The notes: a model not told the origin generated them from the sequence alone. Shown: positions 27,307 through 35,468, counted from the first letter of the stretch. The stretch: DNA of 64,000 nucleotides from [Clostridium] polysaccharolyticum (GCF_900111595.1 NZ_FOHN01000011.1:1-64000); one strand, 5' to 3'. Numbers and translations: made by a program.

Positions 27307-28317
27307 ATGGCTTTATTTGAATCATATGAAAGAAGAATAGATAAAATCAATTCTGTGCTGAATAGTTATGGAATTGCTTCTTTAGAAGAAGCTGAAAAAA
27401 TTACGAAGGATGCGGGCTTAGATGTTTACAATCAGGTTAAAGGCATTCAGCCAATCTGTTTTGAAAATGCTTGCTGGGCATATACAGCTGGTGCTGCAAT
27501 TGCAATCAAAAAAGGCTGTAAAAGAGCTGCTGACGCTGCTGCAGCAATTGGTGAAGGCCTTCAGGCTTTCTGTATCCCAGGTTCCGTTGCAGATCAGAGA
27601 AAAGTTGGTTTAGGACATGGTAACTTAGGAAAAATGCTTCTTGAAGAAGAAACAGAATGTTTCGCTTTCTTGGCTGGTCATGAATCTTTCGCTGCTGCTG
27701 AAGGTGCTATCGGTATCGCTGAAAAAGCTAACAAAGTTCGTCAAAAACCATTACGCGTTATCTTAAACGGTCTTGGAAAAGACGCTGCTCAGATTATTGC
27801 TCGTATCAACGGATTTACTTATGTTGAAACTGAAATGGATTATTACACAGGCGAAGTGAAAGAAGTTTTCCGTAAAGCTTATTCTGACGGCCTTCGTGCA
27901 AAAGTAAACTGTTATGGTGCAAATGATGTAACAGAAGGTGTTGCTATCATGCACAAAGAAAAAGTTGACGTTTCTATCACAGGTAACTCCACAAACCCAA
28001 CTCGTTTCCAGCATCCAGTTGCTGGAACATACAAAAAAGAATGTTTGGAGCAAGGCAAGAAATACTTCTCAGTAGCATCTGGTGGTGGTACTGGACGTAC
28101 ACTTCACCCAGATAACATGGCTGCAGGTCCTGCTTCCTATGGTATGACAGATACTATGGGTCGTATGCACTCTGACGCTCAGTTTGCTGGTTCTTCTTCC
28201 GTTCCTGCTCACGTAGAGATGATGGGGCTTATCGGTATGGGTAACAACCCTATGGTAGGTGCTACTGTTGCAGTAGCTGTATCCATTGAGGAAGCTGCTA
28301 AAGAAGGTAAATTCTAA
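27307..28317 (+). CDS. GGGtGRT protein
   Basis: A 336-residue member of the GGGtGRT family, named for the motif seen here in VASGGGTGRTLHPDN. It contains conserved His and Cys residues (CFENACWAY, VNCYGAND). The function is unknown. It follows the NifU-like gene after a strong ribosome site (TAAGGAGG) and is probably its operon and functional partner. Codon use is strongly biased to T-ending codons, unlike surrounding genes, a sign of a highly expressed protein. Confidence 0.88.
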   Translation: MALFESYERRIDKINSVLNSYGIASLEEAEKITKDAGLDVYNQVKGIQPICFENACWAYTAGAAIAIKKGCKRAADAAAAIGEGLQAFCIPGSVADQRKVGLGHGNLGKMLLEEETECFAFLAGHESFAAAEGAIGIAEKANKVRQKPLRVILNGLGKDAAQIIARINGFTYVETEMDYYTGEVKEVFRKAYSDGLRAKVNCYGANDVTEGVAIMHKEKVDVSITGNSTNPTRFQHPVAGTYKKECLEQGKKYFSVASGGGTGRTLHPDNMAAGPASYGMTDTMGRMHSDAQFAGSSSVPAHVEMMGLIGMGNNPMVGATVAVAVSIEEAAKEGKF

Positions 28318-28343
28318 TAAAACCCAGTGTTTATAAGGGCTTT

Positions 28344-28425
28344 AGGACGTAATTAGGAGTAGTTGAATTAGGGTTAATGCAGGGATTCCTGCATTAGTCC
28401 TATGCTATTCCTATAGTTACGTTCT
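28344..28425. repeat. Long interrupted hairpin (82 nt) downstream of the GGGtGRT gene
   Basis: Three nested arms pair: AGGACGTAA with TTACGTTCT (outer), AGGAGTAG with CTATTCCT (middle) and TAATGCAGG with CCTGCATTA (inner, perfect). There is no T-run, so it is not a simple terminator. It may be an RNA element or remnant of a small repeat family. Confidence 0.6.
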
Positions 28426-28503
28426 TATAGCAATGCAATGTTTTTCTGCTTATTAATAGCATAACCGATGTTTTGCAGAGTATACATATTTCAAAAGTTA
28501 TTT

Positions 28504-28525
28504 AGAAGCTTTGGCTTCTTTTTTT
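28504..28525 (+). terminator. Terminator of the GGGtGRT operon
   Basis: AGAAGC-TTTG-GCTTCT followed by a T-run. Confidence 0.8.
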
Positions 28526-28654
28526 ATTTGATGGAAAAGTCCTCTGCGAGTCCTTCCCTATCAAATAAAAAGTGCCCTGAAAAAGAAGGGCAAAGTCTAC
28601 GTTTTTTCGAGTACATTCCAGTTGCGAGAGTCTGAGGAACTCACACTTTGTTCT
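28523..28654 (+). repeat. Dispersed repeat copy A (left of araC/MATE)
   Basis: It contains two parts matching copy B at 31263-31331: TTTATTTGA...TCCTCTGCGAGT (28523-28551) and a 47-base block CGAGTACATTCCAG...ACTTTGTTCT (28608-28654) identical at 42 of 47 positions. Between them copy A has ~56 extra bases with small hairpins. Same orientation as copy B. Confidence 0.75.
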
Positions 28655-28731
28655 GTTTTGCGGTGATGCTTACACCCCTCTTGTTTTGATTTATAGAAAT
28701 AGCATGATACATTGTTCCTGTATACCTGATT

Positions 28732-29601
28732 CTACTGATTAGAATACAATTCTTTAAATTCACTTGGAGAATATCCCTCAAACTGCTTAAAGGCACGGTT
28801 AAAAGTTGGAATGCTTTTAAATCCAGATTGAAACGCAATTTCTGTTATGCTAAGTGCTGTGTCCGATAACAGCTGCTGGGCGTGGCGGATCCGCTGTATG
28901 CTTAGATATTCTGTAAAGGCGAATCCTGTAACCTGTTTAAAAGTCCGAGAAAAATAGTAGGGACTAAAGCCGGCAAAATTAGAAACACTGTCTAAAGTCA
29001 AAGCATTCGTACAGTTTTTCGTAATGTAGCTACATGCCCCATGTATTTTCTGAATGGTTTCCGTGTTCAGCAATTTGCTAGACACCAGCATGGACTGGGC
29101 ATGTACTTCTATATATCGGGAAAATGCAATTAGAAACTGGTAGATGCCAATTAGCATTTCAACACCTTTATACGCATCGCTGGATGCATTCTGTTTTGTA
29201 ATTTCATCAAATATACCTAGTAGCTCCTGTGCAGTATCTTTGTTTTCCTGAAAAGAAAGCAGATGTTCATGACAGAACAAGTTGTATTTCCCTGAAAATT
29301 CAGGCCTGTTGTTAATTAAGGACGGAGAAAACTGAATACCATAGAAACTGTTTCTGGTATTAGGAAGTATTTCATGAAGTTCTCCAGGCCATATGAATAA
29401 AATATCTCCTTTATGTAAAGTATAAATATCCTGATTTACATTAACAGATAAGGTAGCATCTTGGTCTGCTTCAAGGGATACATAAATCATTTCAACTTGA
29501 GTGTGCCAGTGCATAGGAAACTTAGCTGGAAAATAGTCTGCGGGAATTACCTTTACTGTCTGCAGGATGTCTAAATCTTCGAATGTAGCTTTTTGTGGCA
29601 A
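28732..29601 (-). CDS. AraC family transcriptional regulator
   Basis: A 289-residue regulator. The N-terminal half is a cupin-like sensor (MHWHTQVEMIYVSLE, HKGDILFIWPGELHEI), usually for a sugar or similar small molecule. The C-terminal ~100 residues carry two helix-turn-helix motifs (LTLDSVSNFAGFSPYYFSRTFKQVTG; ITEIAFQSGFKSIPTFNRAFKQ). It is divergent from the MATE gene with ~240 bases between and likely controls it. Both genes sit between repeat copies A and B. Confidence 0.92.
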   Translation of the reverse strand: MPQKATFEDLDILQTVKVIPADYFPAKFPMHWHTQVEMIYVSLEADQDATLSVNVNQDIYTLHKGDILFIWPGELHEILPNTRNSFYGIQFSPSLINNRPEFSGKYNLFCHEHLLSFQENKDTAQELLGIFDEITKQNASSDAYKGVEMLIGIYQFLIAFSRYIEVHAQSMLVSSKLLNTETIQKIHGACSYITKNCTNALTLDSVSNFAGFSPYYFSRTFKQVTGFAFTEYLSIQRIRHAQQLLSDTALSITEIAFQSGFKSIPTFNRAFKQFEGYSPSEFKELYSNQ

Positions 29602-29643
29602 GATGATCCCTCCTTATAATTTGTTGCATTATAATGTATCTGA

Positions 29644-29672
29644 TTGTCTATTGCACCATTGTAACATATTAT
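29644..29672 (+). promoter_or_regulatory. Promoter of the MATE gene
   Basis: TTGTCT (29644-29649), 17-base spacer, TATTAT (29667-29672); a ~160-base leader follows before ATG 29841. Confidence 0.55.
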
Positions 29673-29840
29673 TTACGGAATTTATAGGATTCTTTGAGGA
29701 ACTATTTTATAAATGACACTACCTTACCGCAAAATATGAGAAGTATTAGACAAATAGTAATTAGTAATAAATATAAGAATCGGTATAATGATAATGAAAA
29801 GATTAGTAGAGAAAATGAAAGAAGCAAGGAGAGAGTTAAA

Positions 29841-31190
29841 ATGGCAAGAGTCACAGATATGACAAAAGGCAGTACTACCAGACATATTTTATGGTTTGCG
29901 TTGCCTTTATTATTGGGAAATCTGTTTCAACAGTTTTACAACTTAGTTGACTCAATTGTGGTAGGAAAGCATGTGGGTGAAAAGGCATTGGCAGCAGTTG
30001 GTGCTTGCGGATCGCTAAATTTTCTATTCTTTTCATTAAGTTCAGGACTTAGCATCGGTGTTGGTGTTATAGTAGCACAGTATTTTGGGGCAGGAGAGGA
30101 ACGGCAGATTAAGAGAAGCATTATAAATGCGATTTATGTTATTGTAGTAACAGCCCTCTTATTTAGTTTCGTGGCATGTATATTTGCACCTCAGATTTTG
30201 AGATTGTTATCGACACCAGAGGATGTAATTGGGAATTCCATTGTTTATATGAGAATCACTTGTACAGGTTTGCTGGCAGTGGCGTTATATAATTGTGTTG
30301 CATCAGTATTAAGGGCTCTTGGAGACTCTAGAACGCCACTGATTTTTTTAATTATTGCCAGTTTCATTAATGTAGGCTTTGACTTGCTGTTTGTGCTGGT
30401 TTTTGAAATGGGAGTAGCTGGAGTGGCATGGGCAACTTTCATTTCCCAAGTTATATCAGCTATTACGGCAATAATTTATGCAGTATTGAGAGTGGAATAT
30501 TTTCAGATTAAAAGAAGTGAAATTAGTGCAGATGGAAAATTATTGCGAAACATTATTCGAATTGGAGTGCCAATTTCATTACAATCTTCTATGATTGCGA
30601 TCTCCTGCATTTTCCTGCAGAAAGCAGTAAATGGATTTGGTCCAGCAATCATGGCTGCATTTACGATTACTTCTAGAATCGAGTCGCTTGTGCAGCAGCC
30701 ATATCAGTCCTTAAGTGCAGCACTTACTACCTATTCGGGACAGAATATGGGAGCAGGAAATATTGAGAGGGTAAAGAAGGGACTAAGAAGTGCGACGGTT
30801 ATGGCTCTTTTGTTCAGTCTTGCTATGTTGCCAGTTGCCTATATATTTGGAGAACCAATTGCTCATCTATTTGCAAAGGAACCAGAGGTGATTAAGATAG
30901 GAGCAAAAGCACTTCGTATTACAAGTATCTGTTATTTCCCGCTAGGCATGATATATGTGCCAAGAGCAGTATTGAATGGAGCTGGAGATGCACAGTTTGC
31001 CATGATTAATGGTATAAGTGAAGTTGTCTGCCGTATCTTCTTCTCTACTGTATTAACTAAAATTGCGTTTATCGGTTACTGGGGTGTTTGGGCGACATCT
31101 GGAGCAACCTGGACTGTTACAGCCATCGTGTGTATGATGCGTTACTTCCAAGGCGGATGGAAGAAGAAAGGGATAACGCAGAAAGCATAA
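29841..31190 (+). CDS. MATE family efflux transporter
   Basis: A 449-residue protein with twelve membrane segments and the family features LLLGNLFQQFYNLVDSIVVGKHVG and a second repeat with TSRIESLVQQPYQSL. MATE proteins export cationic drugs or metabolites using Na+ or H+ gradients. ATG 29841 follows AAGGAGAG; the open frame reaches a TTG at 29694 with no support. Probably regulated by the divergent AraC protein. Confidence 0.92.
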   Translation: MARVTDMTKGSTTRHILWFALPLLLGNLFQQFYNLVDSIVVGKHVGEKALAAVGACGSLNFLFFSLSSGLSIGVGVIVAQYFGAGEERQIKRSIINAIYVIVVTALLFSFVACIFAPQILRLLSTPEDVIGNSIVYMRITCTGLLAVALYNCVASVLRALGDSRTPLIFLIIASFINVGFDLLFVLVFEMGVAGVAWATFISQVISAITAIIYAVLRVEYFQIKRSEISADGKLLRNIIRIGVPISLQSSMIAISCIFLQKAVNGFGPAIMAAFTITSRIESLVQQPYQSLSAALTTYSGQNMGAGNIERVKKGLRSATVMALLFSLAMLPVAYIFGEPIAHLFAKEPEVIKIGAKALRITSICYFPLGMIYVPRAVLNGAGDAQFAMINGISEVVCRIFFSTVLTKIAFIGYWGVWATSGATWTVTAIVCMMRYFQGGWKKKGITQKA

Positions 31191-31207
31191 GCTGTATAGA
31201 TAACGAT

Positions 31208-31265
31208 AAAAAAGGTGCACCTTGACGTAGACAATGGAGTCTATCTCAGGAGAGGCACTTTTTTT
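31208..31265 (+). terminator. Terminator of the MATE gene
   Basis: Multi-arm hairpin: AAAAAAGGTGC pairs with GCACTTTTTT, CCTTGA with TCAGG and GTAGAC with GTCTAT, ending in seven T. A reverse-oriented fragment of it (AAGTGCC and TCTACG) is also visible inside repeat copy A. Confidence 0.8.
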
Positions 31266-31331
31266 ATTTGACAGGAATCCTCTGCGAGTACATTCCAGTC
31301 GTGAGAGTCTGAAGAACTGAGACTTTGTTCT
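31263..31331 (+). repeat. Dispersed repeat copy B (right of araC/MATE)
   Basis: Direct-repeat partner of copy A at 28523-28654; the 47-base core is at 31285-31331. Together the two copies bracket the araC/MATE module. Confidence 0.75.
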
Positions 31332-31360
31332 TAAAGAAGTTTGAATATAGATTGAAAAAG

Positions 31361-31389
31361 TTGAATTATAATGGTGTAAAATGTATAAT
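31361..31389 (+). promoter_or_regulatory. Promoter of the kinase-LytTR chimera
   Basis: TTGAAT (31361-31366), 17-base spacer, TATAAT (31384-31389). Confidence 0.65.
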
Positions 31390-31427
31390 AATAGGTGAGC
31401 GTATAAGAAAATGTCAATAAAAATATT

Positions 31428-31482
31428 AAAATCCAATATGAATAAAGTTGAAAAATCCAGTATGACTTATTAAGAAGTCATA
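31428..31482 (+). promoter_or_regulatory. Direct repeats and palindrome in the leader of the LytTR gene
   Basis: AAAATCCA(A/G)TATGA occurs at 31428-31441 and 31452-31465, 24 bases apart, like the paired direct repeats bound by LytTR regulators. The perfect palindrome TATGACTT-N6-AAGTCATA follows at 31461-31482. Autoregulation is a reasonable guess. Confidence 0.5.
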
Positions 31483-31528
31483 TGCTAAGAAATCATTCCT
31501 TTATAAGGATATATAGATGAGGGTGAGA

Positions 31529-32497
31529 ATGATGTCTCAGGGAAAGCTGATTTTAACAGTGATTATATATTTGGCTGCCTATGCGATTGATCCAGTTTTA
31601 TTAACATCAAGTTTTAACTTTTTTTTAAGACCAAGGTCTAAAAGTAAGCAATGTTGTGTAAGGATATGTTTTTGGGGAACATATATTATTATACTGGTGA
31701 AACAATTTATATTTTATTTTGTAAATTTTTATGTTGGTCTTGTTTTTGTTCTTATATGTTTTGTTTGGTTGTCCAGTATTATAAGTATATTGTATTCTGA
31801 TTCGTTTGTTAGGAAAATGTCAATTATTATGACATATTATGTGCTTTCTTTCATAGTTGAAGGAATTTTTTCGATAGTGTTTGTTTCTATAATACTTAGT
31901 AATGTAAAAAAGAAAGAAGATGAGGCCATTAAAAGAGCAGAATTATCAGAATCAAAGCTGGAATTTTTAAACTATTCAAGGGAGAAGTTTGAAGAAATAA
32001 AAACTATTAGACATGATATGAAAAAACACTATAATACACTTTTGGAGTTAAGCCGGAGAAAAGAATATAACATGGAAATTACATTCTTTTGTTTTTTGCA
32101 GAAACCTGTAAATGCGGAAGAATTCAAACAGGTATTTCAGAAAATTATGCTTCAAATGAATGGATTACGAGTTACTAGGATGAATCGGTTAGTTAGCTTA
32201 AATAGCAAGTTTTCAGTAAAAGAAAGAGATATTTTCTGTGTTGAAAAAGTTAGCGAAACTAAGAATATAAGAGTCACAACCAGTAGAAGTACATACACTT
32301 TCCGTGGAACCATTAAAGAGGTACAAAAAATATTAGGGAATTCTTTTATACGTATAAGCCGTAATGCATTAATTAATGTTCATTATATTTTTCAAATGCA
32401 AAATGGGGTAGTAGAACTAAGTAACGATAAAATATTTCCAATTGCACCAAGTAAAGAAAAGGAGATTAAGATGTTCTATTCACAAATTATTAGCTAA
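31529..32497 (+). CDS. Chimeric membrane sensor kinase/LytTR regulator
   Basis: A 322-residue protein. Residues ~1-125 hold about four membrane segments; then comes a coiled coil and EEIKTIRHDMKKHYNTLLEL, the phospho-acceptor region of AgrC-type (GHKL) kinases with His162. Right after, FLQKPVNAEEFKQVF matches the last helix region of a REC receiver (Lys192-Pro), followed by a complete LytTR DNA-binding domain. The kinase ATPase domain and the receiver phosphorylation site are missing. This is what an in-frame deletion across an adjacent kinase/regulator pair would leave. It could be a dead fusion or a membrane-tethered transcription factor. Start ATG 31529 follows GAGGGTGAG. Confidence 0.8.
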   Translation: MMSQGKLILTVIIYLAAYAIDPVLLTSSFNFFLRPRSKSKQCCVRICFWGTYIIILVKQFIFYFVNFYVGLVFVLICFVWLSSIISILYSDSFVRKMSIIMTYYVLSFIVEGIFSIVFVSIILSNVKKKEDEAIKRAELSESKLEFLNYSREKFEEIKTIRHDMKKHYNTLLELSRRKEYNMEITFFCFLQKPVNAEEFKQVFQKIMLQMNGLRVTRMNRLVSLNSKFSVKERDIFCVEKVSETKNIRVTTSRSTYTFRGTIKEVQKILGNSFIRISRNALINVHYIFQMQNGVVELSNDKIFPIAPSKEKEIKMFYSQIIS

Positions 32498-32561
32498 GGC
32501 TTTAAGAAAGGATTATCAAAAACTTTCTTAGGTATATGAGCAACATAATGGCAGTATTCTC

Positions 32562-32629
32562 TAGACAGCATGTACATAACAAAGCAGACATCAGGTAGAC
32601 AGCATGCATATATCAAAGTAGACAGAATA
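32562..32629. repeat. Two imperfect 34-base tandem repeats
   Basis: TAGACAGCATG recurs at 32562 and 32596, and AAAG(C/T)AGACA at 32581 and 32615, both 34 bases apart; a third partial copy (GTGGACAGCATAG) follows. No gene is supported in 32498-32690. Confidence 0.5.
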
Positions 32630-32687
32630 CCTACACCTAAGTGGACAGCATAGTTACAGCAAAAGCAACAATAAGCGTCTGATAATT

Positions 32688-32729
32688 TGTCCCATGTGAA
32701 ACTCCCCCGTTTGTTCATGGGACATTTTT
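32688..32729 (+). terminator. Terminator downstream of the LytTR chimera
   Basis: TGTCCCATG pairs with CATGGGACA around a 19-base loop, then TTTTT. Confidence 0.75.
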
Positions 32730-32816
32730 ATGTATAAGGAAAAAATTGCTGAGATCCTGCAGATATGAGAATAAATAAGCAAGGAAAAAACATATTAATA
32801 TGAATGATAAGAAGAT

Positions 32817-32859
32817 AAGGACTTAGAAATCTGGTATATATCAGAATTTCTAAGTCCTT
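32817..32859. terminator. Strong stem-loop before the pyk relic
   Basis: AAGGACTTAGAAAT pairs with AATTTCTAAGTCCTT; only three T follow, so termination would be weak. Confidence 0.5.
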
Positions 32860-32869
32860 TGTATTGTAA

Positions 32870-32898
32870 TTGACCCAATAATTATGTTAGGATATTGT
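32870..32898 (+). promoter_or_regulatory. Promoter of the pyk relic, possibly now driving the KAS III-like gene
   Basis: TTGACC (32870-32875), 17-base spacer, TATTGT (32893-32898). No terminator is seen between it and the KAS III-like gene at 33475. Confidence 0.55.
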
Positions 32899-32941
32899 AT
32901 GTGAAATGTTTTAAGCACACGTTCTTTTAAAAAGTGAGTTT

Positions 32942-33415
32942 ATGGGAAAGACAAAAATAATTTGTACATTAGGTCCAGCGACGGATAAAGAGAAAATCCT
33001 GGAACAGTTAATTCTAGGAGGGATGAATGGGGCAAGATTTAGCTTTTCTCATGGCACATATAAAGAACAGGAAAAGCGGATGACGTTGTTTGAAGGAATT
33101 TGAGAAAAGCGGAATAAATCTGTGGCAATGATTTAGATATCAAAGGACCAGAGATAAGACTTAAAAACTTTAAAGAAGGAAAAGTACGCTTAGACAAAGA
33201 GCAGACATTTATAGTAACAGGACGTGAAGGAAAAAGTACCCAAGAGATGTTTTCATATATGAAAACTTATGTCAGGATGTATCACGGGGAAACATATACA
33301 GCGGTGTATGACTTGCCAGAATCAGGAACTTGTCAGGGGAGGAAATGTAGTTATAATTACATTAGGAATCCTGATTTGGGATACTCAGTATAACCAGCTT
33401 AATGAAAGTACACAT
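32942..33415 (+). pseudogene. pyk: Pyruvate kinase remnant
   Basis: Begins with ATG and KTKIICTLGPATD, the normal pyruvate kinase N-terminus, and runs to ARFSFSHGTY before a stop. A frameshift then gives LDIKGPEIRLKNFKEGKVRL, another frame gives a YENLCQDV piece, and after a large internal gap LVRGGNVVIITLGI matches the C-terminal domain. So roughly the middle two thirds of the gene is lost and several frameshifts remain. It is clearly non-functional as an enzyme. Confidence 0.85.
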
Positions 33416-33474
33416 TGCAGGCGAGTAAGAAACAGGATAAAAATCAGTTCGTTAGATACGGAAGGGGAAAAAGG

Positions 33475-34479
33475 ATGCAATATAATATCAAAATCAGATG
33501 TATGGAGGTTTATCATCCAGAAAAACAATTAGGAAATGAGTTTTATATTAAACACTTTCAAGAACAAGGGAAAGATGTAGCACATTTCTTAAAAGATGTA
33601 CTTGGCCGGGAAAAACGATATGTTATTGATAATGAAGGAAAAGAGGAAAAAGAACGAGAGAACAGTCTGTCTATGCAGATAGCAGTGGCAAAAAAAATAT
33701 TAGAAAAGAATAAACTGACGGGAGCGGACATTGATGGCATTATTGTTGCAACGCAGATACCAGAATACCTGGTTCCACCAAATGCACTTTTTGTTCATCG
33801 TGCCATTGGAGCAAAGAAAGACAGTTTTGCTTATGACTTAAATGGAAACTGCATCAGTATGACTATGGCATTTGACCAGGCGGCAAAGTATCTGCAGGAT
33901 GAGAAAATCAATCGCATTTTAATTATTGGCGGAGATTATCTAAATATTGCAGCCAGCAAAAAGGATGAGTGTATTTATGGCCTGTTTGGAGAAATGGCAT
34001 GTGCTATTGTGGTAGAACAAGGTGATGGAACCAGTCAATTACTAGACAAAGATCATTTTATTAATACAAAATCCCTTGATATTATACATGTTCCAGCATG
34101 CGGTATGGCTAGCCTTTTGGGAAAAGAAGGAAAAGAACCTTTAGAAGTCTTAAGTGGAGAGATGGTTTGTGATATTCCAGAAGTTTCAGAGCGAATTAAA
34201 GAAATGCTTAAGAGAAATCGGCTTTCGGTTGATGACATTAGTGGATTCTGTTTTTCACAATATGTCTGGAGAAACAATAAAAAGGTGATAGAGAGCTTAG
34301 GAATACCAGAAGAGAAATGCCCGTATGTAGGGAATAAGTATGGTTATACAGGCGTAAACAGCCCATTTATTGCTTTATATGAACTGGAAAAAGAACATAA
34401 GATTGAACATGGAGATTATTTATTATTTTGGACCATAGGTAACAGCATGCAGCATATATTTTTATTAATAAGATACTAA
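33475..34479 (+). CDS. KAS III-like (FabH-type) condensing-enzyme homologue, copy 1
   Basis: A 334-residue thiolase-fold protein of the 3-oxoacyl-ACP synthase III type. The nucleophile Cys126 (DLNGNCISM) and the C-terminal WTIGNSMQHIFLLIRY strand are present. The positions of the FabH catalytic His and Asn are changed: PHQAN becomes FSQYV and GNTS becomes GYTG. So decarboxylative condensation is unlikely; acyl transfer or another condensation is possible. ATG 33475 follows GGAAGGGG. It is followed 14 bases later by an AAA ATPase gene. A paralogue is at 56801. Confidence 0.85.
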   Translation: MQYNIKIRCMEVYHPEKQLGNEFYIKHFQEQGKDVAHFLKDVLGREKRYVIDNEGKEEKERENSLSMQIAVAKKILEKNKLTGADIDGIIVATQIPEYLVPPNALFVHRAIGAKKDSFAYDLNGNCISMTMAFDQAAKYLQDEKINRILIIGGDYLNIAASKKDECIYGLFGEMACAIVVEQGDGTSQLLDKDHFINTKSLDIIHVPACGMASLLGKEGKEPLEVLSGEMVCDIPEVSERIKEMLKRNRLSVDDISGFCFSQYVWRNNKKVIESLGIPEEKCPYVGNKYGYTGVNSPFIALYELEKEHKIEHGDYLLFWTIGNSMQHIFLLIRY

Positions 34480-34493
34480 ATGGGGGGATGGAT

Positions 34494-35369
34494 ATGATAA
34501 TAAAAGAAACAACTATCAGTAATTTTCGAGGAATCAGTAATTTAACGCTTGAATTTGAAGGAAAGAGTACTGTACTTTATGGAAAAAAGAATGCAGGAAA
34601 AACTTCTATACTAGATGCTATGGATATGCTTACAGAGGATATTGTATACGCAGCTGTAACGGGTGATAAGAAAAAACATATTGTTATGCTAGAGGAAGAT
34701 GTAAAAGCTCAGGAGCGATTAGCTGAAATTAAGGCAGTATTCAATCTGAAGATGCTGAACCAGGATTTTGAACATTCTTATGTACGGGAAAGAAAAGGAA
34801 TACGTCAGGAATATTTAAGTACCAATGCAGTTATTTTTTCTACTATGTTTTCAAGATGTTACATAGGAGAAGAAAAACCAGGAAGCAAAGAGTTTGAATT
34901 CAATAAAAATGATATGCCTGTTTTTGCATATTATAAGGCAGGACGTCATTTGGGAAAACAGAAAGAAGAGGAAGAGGCAGAGAATAAGAAGCAGGCATTT
35001 GATTTTAGCAGTGAAGCAGGGATTGTGTTAGAAGATTGTGAACAATGGCTATTCAGCCGTCCGGAATACGTAGCACTATTTCAGATAAAAGATTTATTAG
35101 AACTTTCGGAAGATGAAAAATGCGTGCTTGCAATGGCTGGAGACATTGCGAGAAAACTGTCTATTGCCAACGTGGATAAAGAGAATCCGCTAGATGGAAA
35201 GGGAATTGTTTTTATTGATGATATAGAAGCTGGATTAAGAGAAGAATGGAAGGAAAAAATAGTACCTGCCTTAGTGAATGCGTTTCCGAATATCCAGTTC
35301 CTAATTACCACAGGAGAAGAAAGTGTGGCAAACAGTGCAGCAAGATGTGCAAGAGTATTGGAAATTTAG
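34494..35369 (+). CDS. AAA/RecF-like ATPase
   Basis: A 292-residue ATPase. It starts IIKETTISNFRGISNLTLEFEG in the manner of RecF/OLD/SMC-like proteins, with Walker A GKKNAGKTS (residues 30-38) and Walker B GIVFIDDIEAGL (Asp242-Asp243). There is no obvious nuclease or coiled-coil arm, so it is small for this group. ATG 34494 is chosen since GGGGGG lies six bases upstream. It is closely coupled to the KAS III-like gene. Function unknown. Confidence 0.75.
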   Translation: MIIKETTISNFRGISNLTLEFEGKSTVLYGKKNAGKTSILDAMDMLTEDIVYAAVTGDKKKHIVMLEEDVKAQERLAEIKAVFNLKMLNQDFEHSYVRERKGIRQEYLSTNAVIFSTMFSRCYIGEEKPGSKEFEFNKNDMPVFAYYKAGRHLGKQKEEEEAENKKQAFDFSSEAGIVLEDCEQWLFSRPEYVALFQIKDLLELSEDEKCVLAMAGDIARKLSIANVDKENPLDGKGIVFIDDIEAGLREEWKEKIVPALVNAFPNIQFLITTGEESVANSAARCARVLEI

Positions 35370-35438
35370 AAATAAAAAACTTGAATAACGCAGCAATGCA
35401 TTTTGATACAAAAAATAGCAAGAATAAGCTGGAGGGAA

Positions 35439-35468
35439 TTGACATAAAAAAAAATCAGGTGTTATAAT
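35439..35468 (+). promoter_or_regulatory. Consensus promoter of the lipoprotein gene
   Basis: TTGACA (35439-35444), 18-base spacer, TATAAT (35463-35468), giving a ~95-base leader. Confidence 0.75.

Noticed and set aside
32562-32655. CRISPR-like repeat
   Set aside because: Only two and a half imperfect units directly abutting, no spacers and no cas genes.
32494-32718. 74-codon minus-strand frame
   Set aside because: Covers the tandem repeats and a terminator; no ribosome site or family.
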